Source: Seison nebaliae (taxonomy: Eukaryota > Rotifera > Pararotatoria > Seisonacea > Seisonidae). From it: a stretch of DNA of 64,000 nucleotides. Position numbers and translations under genes: made by a program. The DNA lies in contig JALJEE010002282.1 in the NCBI GenBank assembly GCA_023231475.1, positions 1-64,000 of the forward strand, read 5' to 3'. The notes beneath the pieces are model-generated. The model was given only the letters and a program-made list of their open reading frames with translations, was not told the DNA's origin and did not search any database. Positions 30,301 to 42,000 of this stretch are shown here, one piece after another; position 1 is the first letter of the stretch, and each line of letters starts with the position of its first letter.

Positions 30301-32511
30301 CAGGTGATGTCTGCTATTGATGTTCTCATTACACAACATCATCTTTCTCTTCCCGTGAAAATTCGTGTTAGTTAAAGGAAGAAGAGACGAATGGGAAAAC
30401 GAAAAAAGGACACATATGTGTGTGTGTGTGTGTGTGTGTGTGTATGGATAGGTTGTATTTGTAAAAGAAAATTAATAATAAACTGATGTAGTTGTGGCGA
30501 TAGAATATAGTCGGGAGTGGGGAGGAAAATGAAAAGAGGAGGATGTCTAATGATAGCCCAGAAATAGAAGGAACATGTTTTGGTTGTAATTAATCATGTC
30601 ATCGTAGAAGAAAGTAAATGAAATGATTTCCATTCTCCTTTCTGCTTCTCATTTAAGTCCAATCTCTTTTATTAGGTTCCCATCATTCACGGGAAAGTTA
30701 GTCATCAATTAATATATTATAATCGATTACTATATCGATCGATCGATCGATATCGAAAGTGAATAAAATGGAAGTTTAGTTGTTGAAGAGAAGAAAGGAA
30801 AAGTAAGCGAATGTTCTTCGTTAGAAACGTTAAACAATTGTCGGTCATAATTATCGAATTATACGAACGGAACTAAGAGTGAATGGATGAATACATTAGA
30901 ATGGAAATGAGCTTATTCCCATTATTCCACCGATATATCACATCGAATGGACCATTCTACTCTTCCCGATCTACAAAAAGAACATTCTTCTTTAAAGAGC
31001 CAGGTTAGAGACATCGAGATGTTATCGATCAGACGAATATCGGAAACGTCAGATTGATTCAGTTGATTACGGGTGGACATTTGTCAGATAATGGAATGAA
31101 GTAAACAATGAACTTTCATTGATAAAACAATTGGGGAGAAAGGAAACGTTAATAAGTTATCGTGTGAATGGAAGTTTCGACAGAATACGAGAAATAAATT
31201 TCAAACCAATTTTCTTCATTAGGATACACATTTGTGTGACGAAACAATTCTTCCATTCATCACCCAATTCTCCAACACTCTCTCTCTCTCCTCACAAGAC
31301 AAAGATAAATATACATTCATGATTCCATATGACGGAATGAATAAGTTGGTACATGGAGAATATAAAGGCTAAAATAAAATAAACTTTTACAAACGAACAC
31401 ACGTATTTATATTTCCCTCAAACTAGAATGGATACAACTTTGTATAATGTTAACACAACTCATAAAATAGTTGTTGTTTTTGTTCTTGTGTTTGAAGAAT
31501 GAAGAACGATGGTTTTACGGAAGAGAATTCAAGACTACCACACCATATGACCGGATGAAAGCACGAATGAGACAGATGATGACTAGTTTTTTTTCTTTCT
31601 TTTCATGAAATTTTCAAATAAGAAACATCATTTCTCGGCCAATTTCAGAGATCTCTCTCATTTCCATCATTACCCAAACGTAACGTTGTTGTGGTTTTAC
31701 CATTAACATCATCTCCTCAATATGCTTCACTCATGTCATTCTTTCTCAAGGAACGAAACAAATGAAATAGATTGAATTTCTTCCAATTCTATCGTCTGAC
31801 GATATTTGAACTGTTTCTTTCTTTCTTTCTTCATTACCAACAATTGCATATATGAATAACAACATTCTCTCTCACTCTCCAACAAACAACAACAACAACA
31901 AATATTACTACTACTACGAGAATAATAGTAATAAGTGAAAAGATGGAAATACTTCCGTCTTCGTCCCATTAATAAGAATTATTCACAAAAGAATATTATT
32001 ATTTGCTCTAAGCGATTGTCGTTAGCATTTCCATTTAAATGTTGTCTTTCATTTTATCGATAATAATCGATTTATTCTAATTATTACAATATCTTCTTTT
32101 TTGGAAAAGTGAAAAAAAAAAGGAGAACTAACTTGATAGCGATCACTGCACTTGATGGTGCACCAGGTAAGCCCATTCGTGCCAAACTGTTGCTGATTCC
32201 ACCAACGCCGCCACCCATATTCGACGAATATTGTGTGGAATATGTGTAATTGCTCATTCGAGGGACCGATCGTTGAATTGTGGTGTGGCGAGGTGAAATA
32301 CTCGAACGGTAATTCACTTCGCTCATAAGATAATTTGAATCTTGTTGCATTCTGTCTCGACTAGTGACAAGAAGGTTCTGATTCTGTGGTGAAGTTGCAG
32401 CTGAGAGAAAAATACAAAAATTTTTATTACACAAAATACAATTGGTTGAATTTGACAAAAATTTTTATGACCTCTTCCAATCCTACTACTCACCACAACA
32501 TTCCCGTTCAT
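21345..32511 (-). CDS. Cytoplasmic intermediate-filament protein (lamin-type rod and tail), long-head isoform
   Basis: Exons on the minus strand: 32511-32472, 32400-32133, 27519-27394, 26008-25570, 25510-25349, 24796-24677, 24603-24383, 24320-24139, 21970-21866, 21807-21689, 21646-21539, 21488-21345; 677 aa. All phases join. Head about 1-105 (Ser/Tyr/Arg-rich with a Gly run). The rod is about 350 residues, lamin-length rather than the roughly 310 of vertebrate cytoplasmic IFs, opening with [20 protein letters not shown] (coil 1A) and closing with [17 protein letters not shown] Gly-rich hinge ([11 protein letters not shown]) and [13 protein letters not shown] precede a lamin-tail domain: [59 protein letters not shown]. 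It ends NCCSN, not CaaX, so it is cytoplasmic. The 4.6-kb first intron contains a second promoter and first exon. Confidence 0.92.
22844..23397 (-). other. Candidate alternative terminal exons of the intermediate-filament gene
   Basis: Inside the 2.2-kb intron between 24139 and 21970 there are three strong acceptors on the minus strand, ending at 23398, 23020 and 22888. If entered in the phase left by the upstream exon (phase 1), they give short tails and stops: ANYRQY (23397-23378), GKRY (23019-23006) and [14 protein letters not shown] (22887-22844). Each would replace the whole lamin-tail domain. Only the acceptors and short frames are visible, so this is a hypothesis. Confidence 0.35.
26831..27115. 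repeat. A/T minisatellite (27-bp unit) in an intermediate-filament intron
   Basis: About ten tandem units of a T-run, AAAAAAATTTCAAAATA motif. The period is 27 bp over most of the array and 30 bp in the first copies. It lies in the intron between the coil 1A exon and the next rod exon. The unit length makes a spurious frame of repeated 9-residue units on the minus strand, which is not a gene. Confidence 0.85.
27677..27891 (-). CDS. Alternative first exon of the intermediate-filament gene (short-head isoform)
   Basis: Starts at ATG 27891 with [20 protein letters not shown], continues [20 protein letters not shown] and HFQETIKIK, and ends in phase 2 at donor GTTATT. That is the same phase as the upstream head exon ending at 32133, so either can splice to the coil 1A exon at 27519. 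The resulting isoform is 646 aa. The two heads share only composition (Ser, Tyr, Arg, Met), which is usual for IF heads that regulate assembly by phosphorylation. A separate promoter must lie upstream, inside the long first intron. Confidence 0.85.
28625..28652. other. Perfect 12-bp stem with GAAT loop
   Basis: TTTTAGGTAGAT (28625-28636) and ATCTACCTAAAA (28641-28652) are exact reverse complements around the tetraloop GAAT. It lies in the first intron of the long-head intermediate-filament isoform, about 0.75 kb upstream of the short-head ATG, so it may be a regulatory site of the internal promoter or an RNA hairpin. Confidence 0.8.
30415..30443. repeat. (TG)n microsatellite
   Basis: About 14 TG units, in the first intron of the intermediate-filament gene. 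Confidence 0.9.
30732..30753. other. 22-bp perfect palindrome of GATC units
   Basis: ATAT, then tandem CGAT units, then AT: 22 bp identical on both strands. It sits in the first intron of the intermediate-filament gene. It could be simple-sequence expansion or a cruciform-type binding site. Confidence 0.8.
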
Positions 32512-33014
32512 TACATAAACTTAAAAAAATTTTTTTTAGATCAGAATTCATTTCTTAAATAATTTATATATTTTATGAAAACATTTTATGAATATATTTT
32601 ACACACGTTGAATGTATATATAAAAACGTGTAAATATATCCTGTCTCTACATACACACAAATTACATGTACTTCAACTTATCTCAAGAGACATGTACATA
32701 ATTAGGTTATTTCATAATTAATTCAAGAATACGTTAAAACACATGTCAGAGACTTCTTTCAAAATATTTAAATTTCATATTTACCACAATGCACAAACAT
32801 TTCATAAAAATATTGTGTGATAAATTCTGAGGAGAAATTAGAAAAGGAGAGAACGCCAGGAAATTTCCTACGTCTTATTGAAAAAACAAGAAAATTTCTA
32901 ATTCAAATTTCTAATTATTTGAAAAGAATTTCTTCTTCAAAATTAAAGCCGAAAAAACTTTTTCCTACAAATAGTTTCCATGACAACGAACACCTAAAAC
33001 TTTCATCATCCAAA
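32512..33014. promoter_or_regulatory. Upstream region of the intermediate-filament gene
   Basis: About 500 bp between the long-head ATG (32511, minus) and the stop of the next minus-strand gene. It should hold the distal promoter and any 5' leader. It contains A/T-rich palindromic TATATTTTACACACG-type sequence. No coding frame is supported. Confidence 0.4.
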
Positions 33015-36002
33015 CTAACCAAATTTCCCATTACTATAATTCTTTCTTGACTTATATCCATTATTATCAATATTCAAATCATTTATATGATGATAATTCT
33101 GATTTGGTTTATATGTTCTCTTTTCCGAATGATGAACTTTTCTCACATCAGCTTTCGGAAGATTTCTTTCATCATGTTTCGATTGATGATCTGTTCGATC
33201 GTTTATCTGATAATTCTCATTATTTGACAAATTATTATCCATCGATTTCCAAGAATTCTCATTTCGACTTTCAAAATGTCTTCTTGAATTTCCATCATCA
33301 TTCTCTGAATTCTTTCTCGAGTTTCTTCTGCTCTGACTCTCGGAATTTTTTCCTGAATTTCCATCATATCGATAGTCAAAGTCATGTTTCGTTGAATAAT
33401 CATTTTGATATCGATTCTCAGCAGTTTTTCTTGAATCTCTATCATTTTCATTCTTGGAATTTTTTCTAGAAATTCCATCATTTTCATTCTCGGAAATTTT
33501 TCTAAAATTTCCATTATAATTCTCGAAAATTTTTTTAGTATTTCCATCATTATAATTTTCCGAAACTTTTTTACCATTTCCATCTTTATAATTTTCAGAA
33601 GATTTTCTTGATTTTTCATCATTTTGATTTTCGGAAATTTTTCTTGAATTTTCATCATTTTGATTTTCGGAAATTTTTCTTGAATTTTCATGATATTCAT
33701 TTTTTAAAAATTTTTTCTGATTTTCATCATACTGATGTTCGAACGCCTTCCGTATATTATGCACATTAGACTGAATTTGATCTTTCTTCTCATCAGATAC
33801 ATTAATATGACGATCAGTTCGATTATGATTCCATTCCTGATTTTTTGAATAATGATCATCAAATCGATTAATTTGTTTATTGGAGAATGGATCTGAATCA
33901 TTTCTATCTCTATCACTAACTGGTGAGATGGTATGATGTGCATTATCAGTTATATCATTTATTTTATGAGATGTATTTAAATCGATATCTCGTTCTGGAT
34001 ATTGATAATTGTGATGATCATATCGATCCATTTCGTTATCGGATGAAGTGGTTGTCGAAGATGATGAAGTTGAACTGGACATATGACTTGGTGTGGTATG
34101 GGAAGATAAAGTTGAATCGTTAAATTTATTATTATCGACATTATAACGATGATATGAATTTTTATTATATGAATTAGTAGGGCTACGTCTCGGTCCTTTA
34201 GAATCTATCGAATTGACGATATTCGTAGATGCTTGAATCTCTCTCATCAAATCCTGATGAGTGTTTGATATGATGCTATTCGTCGTAATTGGAATAGGAA
34301 CATGATGATCATTCGATGAATAAACAGTCATTCGAACTCGATGACTATCTGCTGAGCTGATGGATTTCTGACGATAATATTCATTATCATTATCTTTCTC
34401 ATCTGATTTTATTGTATTTGGTGAACTCGGTTTCAATTTTAATGATTTTGGTAGAAATGATCGATCTTTCTTTTTTTTCCAATTCTCTTCCACATCATTT
34501 CGATGATGATTTGATGACGAATATTTCCCATCATTCAAATTGATCGAATTTGGAGTTTTCGAATTTTCACTTCCTTCCAACGATCGATCACGTTTGGGTG
34601 AAGTTGATAAACGAGAACTTTCTGATTGATTTCTCGATCGTTTCTCTTTTAAATTCGAAAGGAAAATTTTCAATTTCGATTCTGTCGGTGTATCAATCGG
34701 AATATGACGATGATCTTTATCATTCTTGTGAGGGATGGAAGGCGTTTCTAGAGAAGTCCTCTTCTCATGTTCCACTACCCAATTGTCGACTTCATAAACA
34801 TTTTCGACGGTTTTTTCATTTGTAACAATTTTGATGATTTTCGGTTCGACCACCGTTTCAATGATTCGTTCATGATTATCATCACTAGTCATATTATCTT
34901 CACTTGTCATTATTGTTCGAGGTGGTTGTGGAGCGGTCTGACGATCCGTCGCTGGTTTTGGCGGGGCTTCACGGAATTTTTCATTTGGGCTTAAAGTTTT
35001 CGAAATTTTCTTATTTCGACCAATCGACAAATGTAGAGGAGGTGACGGTGCTCGACCTTTCTCACTTTTAGATGATTTTTTTGATGAAATTGAAAAGTCT
35101 TCGGTTTTCGGATGATCTGGTGTGTCGAATAATCGAGATTTTAATGATCGACGATCGTTCTTCATTTTCTTCCGGATGATGGTTCCATTATCTGATAAAA
35201 TTTCAATTTGTGATTTGGGAATTTTCCTCACACTTAACGTTCCGTGAGAATCGGTAGTGGATTTACGTGAAATGTTATCGTCCAGATATTTATGAGTGAT
35301 TTGTTTAGATTTATATCGATTTTCGTTGTTATCTTCATGCATTTTTAATGTGGGGAATTGTAATGGATATGTTTCTGGTAGAATCATTCCATCATTCTTT
35401 GAAAAGACTTTAACATCTGGTGATTTCGAATTGCGATATTGGATATCGGTTATATTGGAATGTGTATTGGATTGTATGGCGATATCGATATCATTCTCTT
35501 CGAAATCGAATGATGTTTGATATTGATATTTTGAATAAGTTTCATTTCCTTTTGAATTATATAATTTAATTAGAGATGAAACTCCTGGATCTTTCTCGAA
35601 ACAACAATGCACATTCACTTGTTCTTCGGCCATTTGTAATTCTTTCGTTTCGTATGAATTGTCATCGGATTGAGAGTTGTTGGGAGATGTGATATCCCAC
35701 TGATCATCCAAACAATAAGATGATCGACTCTTTTCAGAAAACGTGGCATTGTTGTTGACATTAGTAATACTGAGATCAGATAGTTTATTTGTTTCTTCAT
35801 TTCCAATTATCTCTACATCTTTAGTTTGTCGGTCAAACATTTCATAAATATTTCCACTTTTACCATTTTCGTCAATTTGAATCCGTTTGACTTCTCCATA
35901 TAACATCGTCGAGTCGTCGTTGGCAGTTTGAGTAGTTTTCGTTCTAAATATTCTTCGATGATCGTTCTCCATCTGTTTCCGTTTCTCATATGCGGAAATC
36001 AT
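33015..36002 (-). CDS. Large disordered protein with C-terminal Asn/Ser/Lys repeats, 995 aa
   Basis: One open frame, with ATG 36002 directly after an in-frame TGA. It starts AYEKRKQMENDHRRIFRTK and is polar throughout. The middle holds proline-rich SH3-ligand-like segments (APSPPLHLSIGR, PPKPATDRQTAPQPPR) and a more structured-looking stretch VVEPKIIKIVTNEKTVEN followed by VYEVDNWVVEHEKR. From about residue 790 to 930 there is a tandem repeat of roughly 13-14 residues, of the type SRKISENQNDEN, degrading toward the C-terminus. No catalytic or membrane segment is seen. A cytoskeletal or junctional scaffold is possible; no homologue is recognised. Confidence 0.75.
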   Translation of the reverse strand: MISAYEKRKQMENDHRRIFRTKTTQTANDDSTMLYGEVKRIQIDENGKSGNIYEMFDRQTKDVEIIGNEETNKLSDLSITNVNNNATFSEKSRSSYCLDDQWDITSPNNSQSDDNSYETKELQMAEEQVNVHCCFEKDPGVSSLIKLYNSKGNETYSKYQYQTSFDFEENDIDIAIQSNTHSNITDIQYRNSKSPDVKVFSKNDGMILPETYPLQFPTLKMHEDNNENRYKSKQITHKYLDDNISRKSTTDSHGTLSVRKIPKSQIEILSDNGTIIRKKMKNDRRSLKSRLFDTPDHPKTEDFSISSKKSSKSEKGRAPSPPLHLSIGRNKKISKTLSPNEKFREAPPKPATDRQTAPQPPRTIMTSEDNMTSDDNHERIIETVVEPKIIKIVTNEKTVENVYEVDNWVVEHEKRTSLETPSIPHKNDKDHRHIPIDTPTESKLKIFLSNLKEKRSRNQSESSRLSTSPKRDRSLEGSENSKTPNSINLNDGKYSSSNHHRNDVEENWKKKKDRSFLPKSLKLKPSSPNTIKSDEKDNDNEYYRQKSISSADSHRVRMTVYSSNDHHVPIPITTNSIISNTHQDLMREIQASTNIVNSIDSKGPRRSPTNSYNKNSYHRYNVDNNKFNDSTLSSHTTPSHMSSSTSSSSTTTSSDNEMDRYDHHNYQYPERDIDLNTSHKINDITDNAHHTISPVSDRDRNDSDPFSNKQINRFDDHYSKNQEWNHNRTDRHINVSDEKKDQIQSNVHNIRKAFEHQYDENQKKFLKNEYHENSRKISENQNDENSRKISENQNDEKSRKSSENYKDGNGKKVSENYNDGNTKKIFENYNGNFRKISENENDGISRKNSKNENDRDSRKTAENRYQNDYSTKHDFDYRYDGNSGKNSESQSRRNSRKNSENDDGNSRRHFESRNENSWKSMDNNLSNNENYQINDRTDHQSKHDERNLPKADVRKVHHSEKRTYKPNQNYHHINDLNIDNNGYKSRKNYSNGKFG

Positions 36003-39000
36003 TCAATTCAACACTTTCTCTCCTTAACACAAAGAGACTTGAGCCTACGATGACGAAAAAGAAAGAATTAATTAGAAAGGACACAATCGACTAATCAGTA
36101 CAAGAAAATCACTTGAAGAAGAAAGAATTGACTCTCAATAAATTCTCATAAAGGGGAGAGAAGAAACATAAAAATTCATCTTCATTCTCTAACACTAACA
36201 ATAACAATAAGTAAAATAAATAAATTTTAATTTCTTCTTCGATATGATAAGTGAATGTTTCTATTTTATCGCGTTGTATCTACATGAACGAGCAGTCAGT
36301 CAACGGAAGAAGCAGAATCGAGTTCGTAGTAGAACCATTCCGACTTCCACTTTAATGAACCAACGGTTTCCCGAAGGTAACACACACACACACACACACA
36401 CATACATACATACACGTATAAGACATAACAAGTGACTGAAGAATTTATTGATATTTTATGTAAATCATTCGATGATTCTCATGGAAAAGTTCCATTTTCT
36501 GCATTTCATTAATTATTCTTAAACGAAAATTATTCATTCATTTAATCGATTCCCGTTAATTCGTTCGTCGGCAAACGAAAACATAGAGACTTCCCCCCCC
36601 TAGAAGACCATTGAGAATTGAGGATAAAAAGAGAGAATTTCTTGAATTATGATTCCGTCTCAATAATGTATGAAATTGTATCTATCGTCAATGGGAGTCA
36701 ATGACGAAAATCAACAGCGTTAACAAACATGATCATTAGAGAATCTTACTCTCTCCTCCTAACAACGTTGTAAGTCAACGTTGGAAATGTTGACAATCAG
36801 TTCGTTTTATGAACGAATTCTAAACTGACGAGATAAATATGATGCCAAGAGAAGAATAGAACGAAGGAATCGTTGCCTATCATGCATAAATTTCATGCCC
36901 TACTTAACGATCCGAATCATCTTCCGCACAACTATGATAAATGATACGACGCTTCTTAACAAATCGTTATCAACTCCATCTCTCATATACATATCACCAT
37001 TAATATTACATCGACCGAACTTTCCATTCATTAATCTCGTTAGACGATCTAATTAATTCCAATTAAATGATATTTCCAATATCATTCAAAAAATGTAAAT
37101 TAACAAATTTCATTCACATATTACATGAGTTATTGGAATTGTAAATTTTTTTTTTGACATTACTCCCCAAAAATCTATTGGCATTCTCAAAAAAATAATT
37201 TACATTTTTAAAATTTTCCCAAACAACAATTTCTCAATTGCCGAATTTCCGAAGAAATTCTTGAAATTATGTAAAGAAGAAACTCAAATTTCCAAATAAG
37301 ATACATGAATGGAAGATAGAAAAATAGGAAAAGTTGGAAAGTTGAGGAGAAGTAAAAGAAGAAAAAAATTAAAATAATTAAAAATGAAAAAATCGAGAGA
37401 CATATATAATGGAAGTGAACCGTTTTTCGTTTGTCATCAATCTCAATTTGTAATTAACAAATCTGGAAGTTCAATTTACAACATAAGATAGTGATATCTT
37501 CATATGAGGGAGAGAAGAAAATTTCTGAATTCCACTTACCCACAAATAATGTTGGGTGAGTCATATGTATTCCTTTTTTCCCATTCGGACTGGCTTTTCC
37601 ATTTACATGTTTTTCCTTATTATTACTCAGACATTCCTCCACCGAACAAAACATAATCTCAAGTTCTTAAATAGAAGAAGAAGAAGTTCTTATCTATTTC
37701 TAACAAAACATTTCAATTTCTCTCGTTGTGAATGACAATTGAGATGATGGGAACAATGTCAAAAATAAATAAATCATTAAACGATGTTACATGTCATTTG
37801 AGGAGAAATGACGAAAACAGGCCGATATGTTTTCCAGAAGAAGAAAATGGAAATTTTAACGGTTTTCCTGTCAATTCTATTTTTGTTGTCCCTCTTATTC
37901 TTGTTGTTGTTGTTGTTGTCGATTCAATTCAATCTTTACCAAATACAAACAGTGGAACTGTTGAATTTGTTCTTATTAAAAAATTTTATTTCTAAATAAT
38001 TTTATCGGTTTTTTTTCCTTTCTTTGATGACATTACATCATTCGTTTTCGTGTTAGAGAATGAAGAATAAAGCAGAAGTAAAGAAGAAATTACTAACTTT
38101 AACATCGTCGTTACGTAAGTTGCATCTGTATGGCACATTCACCATAATTGTTTTTCTTTCATTTGATTCCCCGTTATCATGATAATGATTTTCATCATCG
38201 ACGTCGTTAATAGTGTCACATGTTCATTTATGGTAATTATTCAATTTATATTCATTCCTTCATTTTTTTCTCTCATTGTTATCGATTGTGATGGTGGTGA
38301 AAGAATTTCATAAATTTTTGATTTTATTGGCAGTTTGATGATGAAAATTTTCGGTGTTCGTCTAAAATTCCCTAAATCTCTCTTCCTCCATCGGAAACGT
38401 TCATGGTGAAGCATTATCATCAATACAACAACAAACAACGATAAGTTGAGTCGATCAATGATAATGTCCAGCTGAAATTTTTTTTAAAAATTTTCCTCAT
38501 CATAAGCTTAAAATTGATAGTGGAATGAAGAGGTGTCATCGAAAAGAAACCCAATGACGAATTGTCCGAATGGAGTGGAAAATAAAAATTTGGGAAAATT
38601 TTGAATTGGTAAATGGAGAAAAAGAAAGTTTTTAGTGAGACGGCCACTCTAATAATATATTGAGGAATAACAAAGAAAATTTATCTGAACGATGATTTGT
38701 CGCCGTGAATAAATTTCCATAAAAATCGGATAAATTCGGGAGAATATATTATCGAGGTACATAAGTGGCGGTGTTGAGGAGGGAGACGTTTATATTAAAT
38801 TCGTCGGAAATGGGAGGACGTTAGGAAAAGATTCTCTTGTGTGATAAATAGAAATTTCATCAGAATATATATATTATATTGAATGGATATGAGATAATGT
38901 TGGAAGTGATCTGGTTTGAATTAGAAATGGAATGAAACATTAGAGAAATGAATAATGAGAATGGAATTAAATATTTATTAAGAAATTCATTAAAGAAATC

Positions 39001-42000
39001 GTTTTCCTTTCGATCACCAAATGGAAATGAATCATTCTTTCCTTAAAAATCCTACTCGTCGATATGATGATGAGTCGAGTAGAATGTGAAGATTTGAAAG
39101 AGAAAAGAAGACAATAAGAGAATGGTATATAGCCTTCGTATATCCGTGTGAATGGAAGAAGTTCTTTTGATATCTCATGTTCGTCTTCCTTCACTCCACT
39201 TCTCTTAGGAAATGTTACGAAAAAAACATGTTTATATAAATTACTCTCATTATTACTCATGAATATAATGAGTTACATACACATATACACACAATAAGTT
39301 TAAACTGGAAAGAATTAAGAATCAATCTCTTAACAATAATATATCAGAACTTTAATGACAATAAGATTCTACAAATTACGAATATTTGAGGAGGACCATG
39401 AATAAATTTCGTATTGAGCTACCGTCGACGAACTGACTGAGAATACAGAGAAATTGAATCGAACAACCAATCGATATTAACGAACGTTCTTATTCACAGG
39501 AAAAAAAATAAGAAGTTTAATGTGAAATTTATGAGAGGATTGCATGATTGATTATTTCCACGAGGCTCCATTCGTCCTTCGACGACGTGAACGATGAAGG
39601 AGACAATGTCGAACGGGAATAATAGAAAGATTTTTCTGTTCAATTGTTATGTGATGACTGTTCACAATGGGACATATATCAACCTTACTACTTCCAATGG
39701 TCATATTCGATAGAGGAAAAGAAAGAGAAATCAGTTAAATGAAATTCCTTCACCTTTCTCGTAGGAATGAGATGGAGTTTAATAAACGTAATAGCTCTCA
39801 ATGATGGAGTGCGTAAAATTTAATATTTTTTTGTTAAACTAAAAAAATTCTAGTGCTAGAAATGTTCTCTGCTAAAAATGATAAGGAGAAGGAATTAGAG
39901 GTCAAATGAGAATTGCCACTGTTGTCATGACAACGGGAGGAGAATGAATATTTCGAACGAAATTCTTTATAAGTATAAGTTATGTTCGCAACATTTCTCA
40001 CACTTCCTATTTACCTAATTGATTCGAGAATGTAAGAGCGATTCATTTTGGACTTTTCCTAAATTGGTTGGGATGTTTTGGAGGAATATAGTTCATCTTT
40101 TGTAGTGGAAAATTGTGGATGGAGATTGTATATGTCTATCTTATTTTGAGCATTGCTGTTCGAATTAGATCGACGATCAATATCTTATAAACGTCGGAAT
40201 GATTCATACATACCATATAGACTTATCGTCGAATGCGGTCGAACGAAGTTGATATTATTGTGTTTAAACAAATAGCATTCCTTTTCATCAACCATTCGCT
40301 ACAACATTCATCAAAGAGGTTTTCTGAGACGATTTGAAAAGAGAAGACTACTTCCCAAACTTCACTCATTATCCCATTCATTCTTTGTGTCTGATTCGGA
40401 GAATATTCAATATTCATTCAACTACCAAAAACATAGAATAAATTCCATTTATTTTACATAGAATTACGACGTGCATATATATATATATCCTTCTCCATTC
40501 AAATTCCCCTATTAATCTACTTCACTCTTTTGCATATATAAATACTCCCGTTGTTCTTGTTGTTGTTGAGTTGGTTGGAGCTGTTTTGTTTGAAATGAGA
40601 ATAATAAAAAATAAAAGAAATGTTCATCAGTTTATCGAATGCAATGATAACGAAGAGTGAAACAAAATGGAATTTGAAAAATGGAATACATTACTCGATA
40701 GGTGATGTGGAGTGGGAGAATGAACGTTCTGATGGTCATTATTCAGGATTTGATGCGCCGTGAACTTCCAAGTAATTAATCTAACATTGTTGGGGTGCAT
40801 TGGAAGGAAAATGTGGATTCGGACTGGAGAAGGTCGAGATGTTGATAGATATTAATGTCTAGAATCATAATGCTCTACTTTATCATGATGATAGCTCTAA
40901 ACTGCATTTTAATAGTCTTCCATCTGTTTGCATCTATCAAGTCGATTGACAAATGGATTCTAATGACTCCCATTCACTCGACGCACAGAAGGACACGATC
41001 AATGAGTAAATTCGAATGAGGGAAAATTGGAAGACACCACCAATCCCTTGCAATCTCAACTTTTGAAGAAATATGTGAGGAATGTGCATCCAGCTGCCTT
41101 GGTAGGGTACACGTGTCATGTAACATTTCTTCATCCATTTCCTCACCAAAATTCCTCGTCAATAGACGAATGAATAAATAATGAAATTCTTTGAAGATTT
41201 TTCAAATTTTACTGGCACCTTCTGTTGGGAGAATATAGAAGTATTCACTTCTCACACACTCACAACAATAAGTTGAAATTTTTTTTTGAAAAATAAACAC
41301 TTTATCCTACTATTCATTCGATAATATTATGGAATAAAACTTTCTCTTATTATTAATATTAAATGAATATGTGCATTCTATTAGGTAAAGTGTTGGAAAG
41401 AAAAAAATTATTTTTCTAATAATTTCCTTCTTCTATTCAATTCTAATCTACATCAGAACAACATTTTTTTTTCGCTCACATAATAATTCTTATTCAATTT
41501 AATATAATTGTTGGTATGTCTATAATTCATGCAATGCGACTCTCCTGCTCTATGTGCAGTAATTGCATGTGTGTAGCTGGAATCCAACTGTTGGACGAAC
41601 CTCTGCTCTCAGAGTTGATGCATTCGATATTGATTATGTGGCAGAGAATGTTCGAATTCTTTTCTACTTACTACATCGGCACAAATTGAATTAGGTAGTC
41701 GAAGGAAATTATATGAAAATAAGTCTCTTCGATTTCCGAGGTCAACTTTCAATTACATGTTATTAATTTTCCTCCGTTTCTCTAAATAAAAAAAAGAATT
41801 CCCAATGTCGTATCACTTCTAATGATGTGATTTCTACTTATAAATCAAATGCTTCGAAATATAAAAAACTAAATAAAAATTTTATTGTGCTAATAATATT
41901 CGACATCCTTCTATACCTGGAGGAATGGATGAGAGTCGATGTCCAAATATTTATAAATAACACACATCTCTCGATGAGAGGAATCGTTATTTATTTCTTA

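Noticed and set aside
33203-33700. 165-aa minus-strand frame rich in KFPKIKMM-type units
   Set aside because: Shadow of the 14-residue repeat array of the 995-aa gene in another frame.
40937-41162. Two overlapping minus-strand frames of 62-70 aa
   Set aside because: Both are open and either could be coding, but no splice partners, signal or family motif was found.
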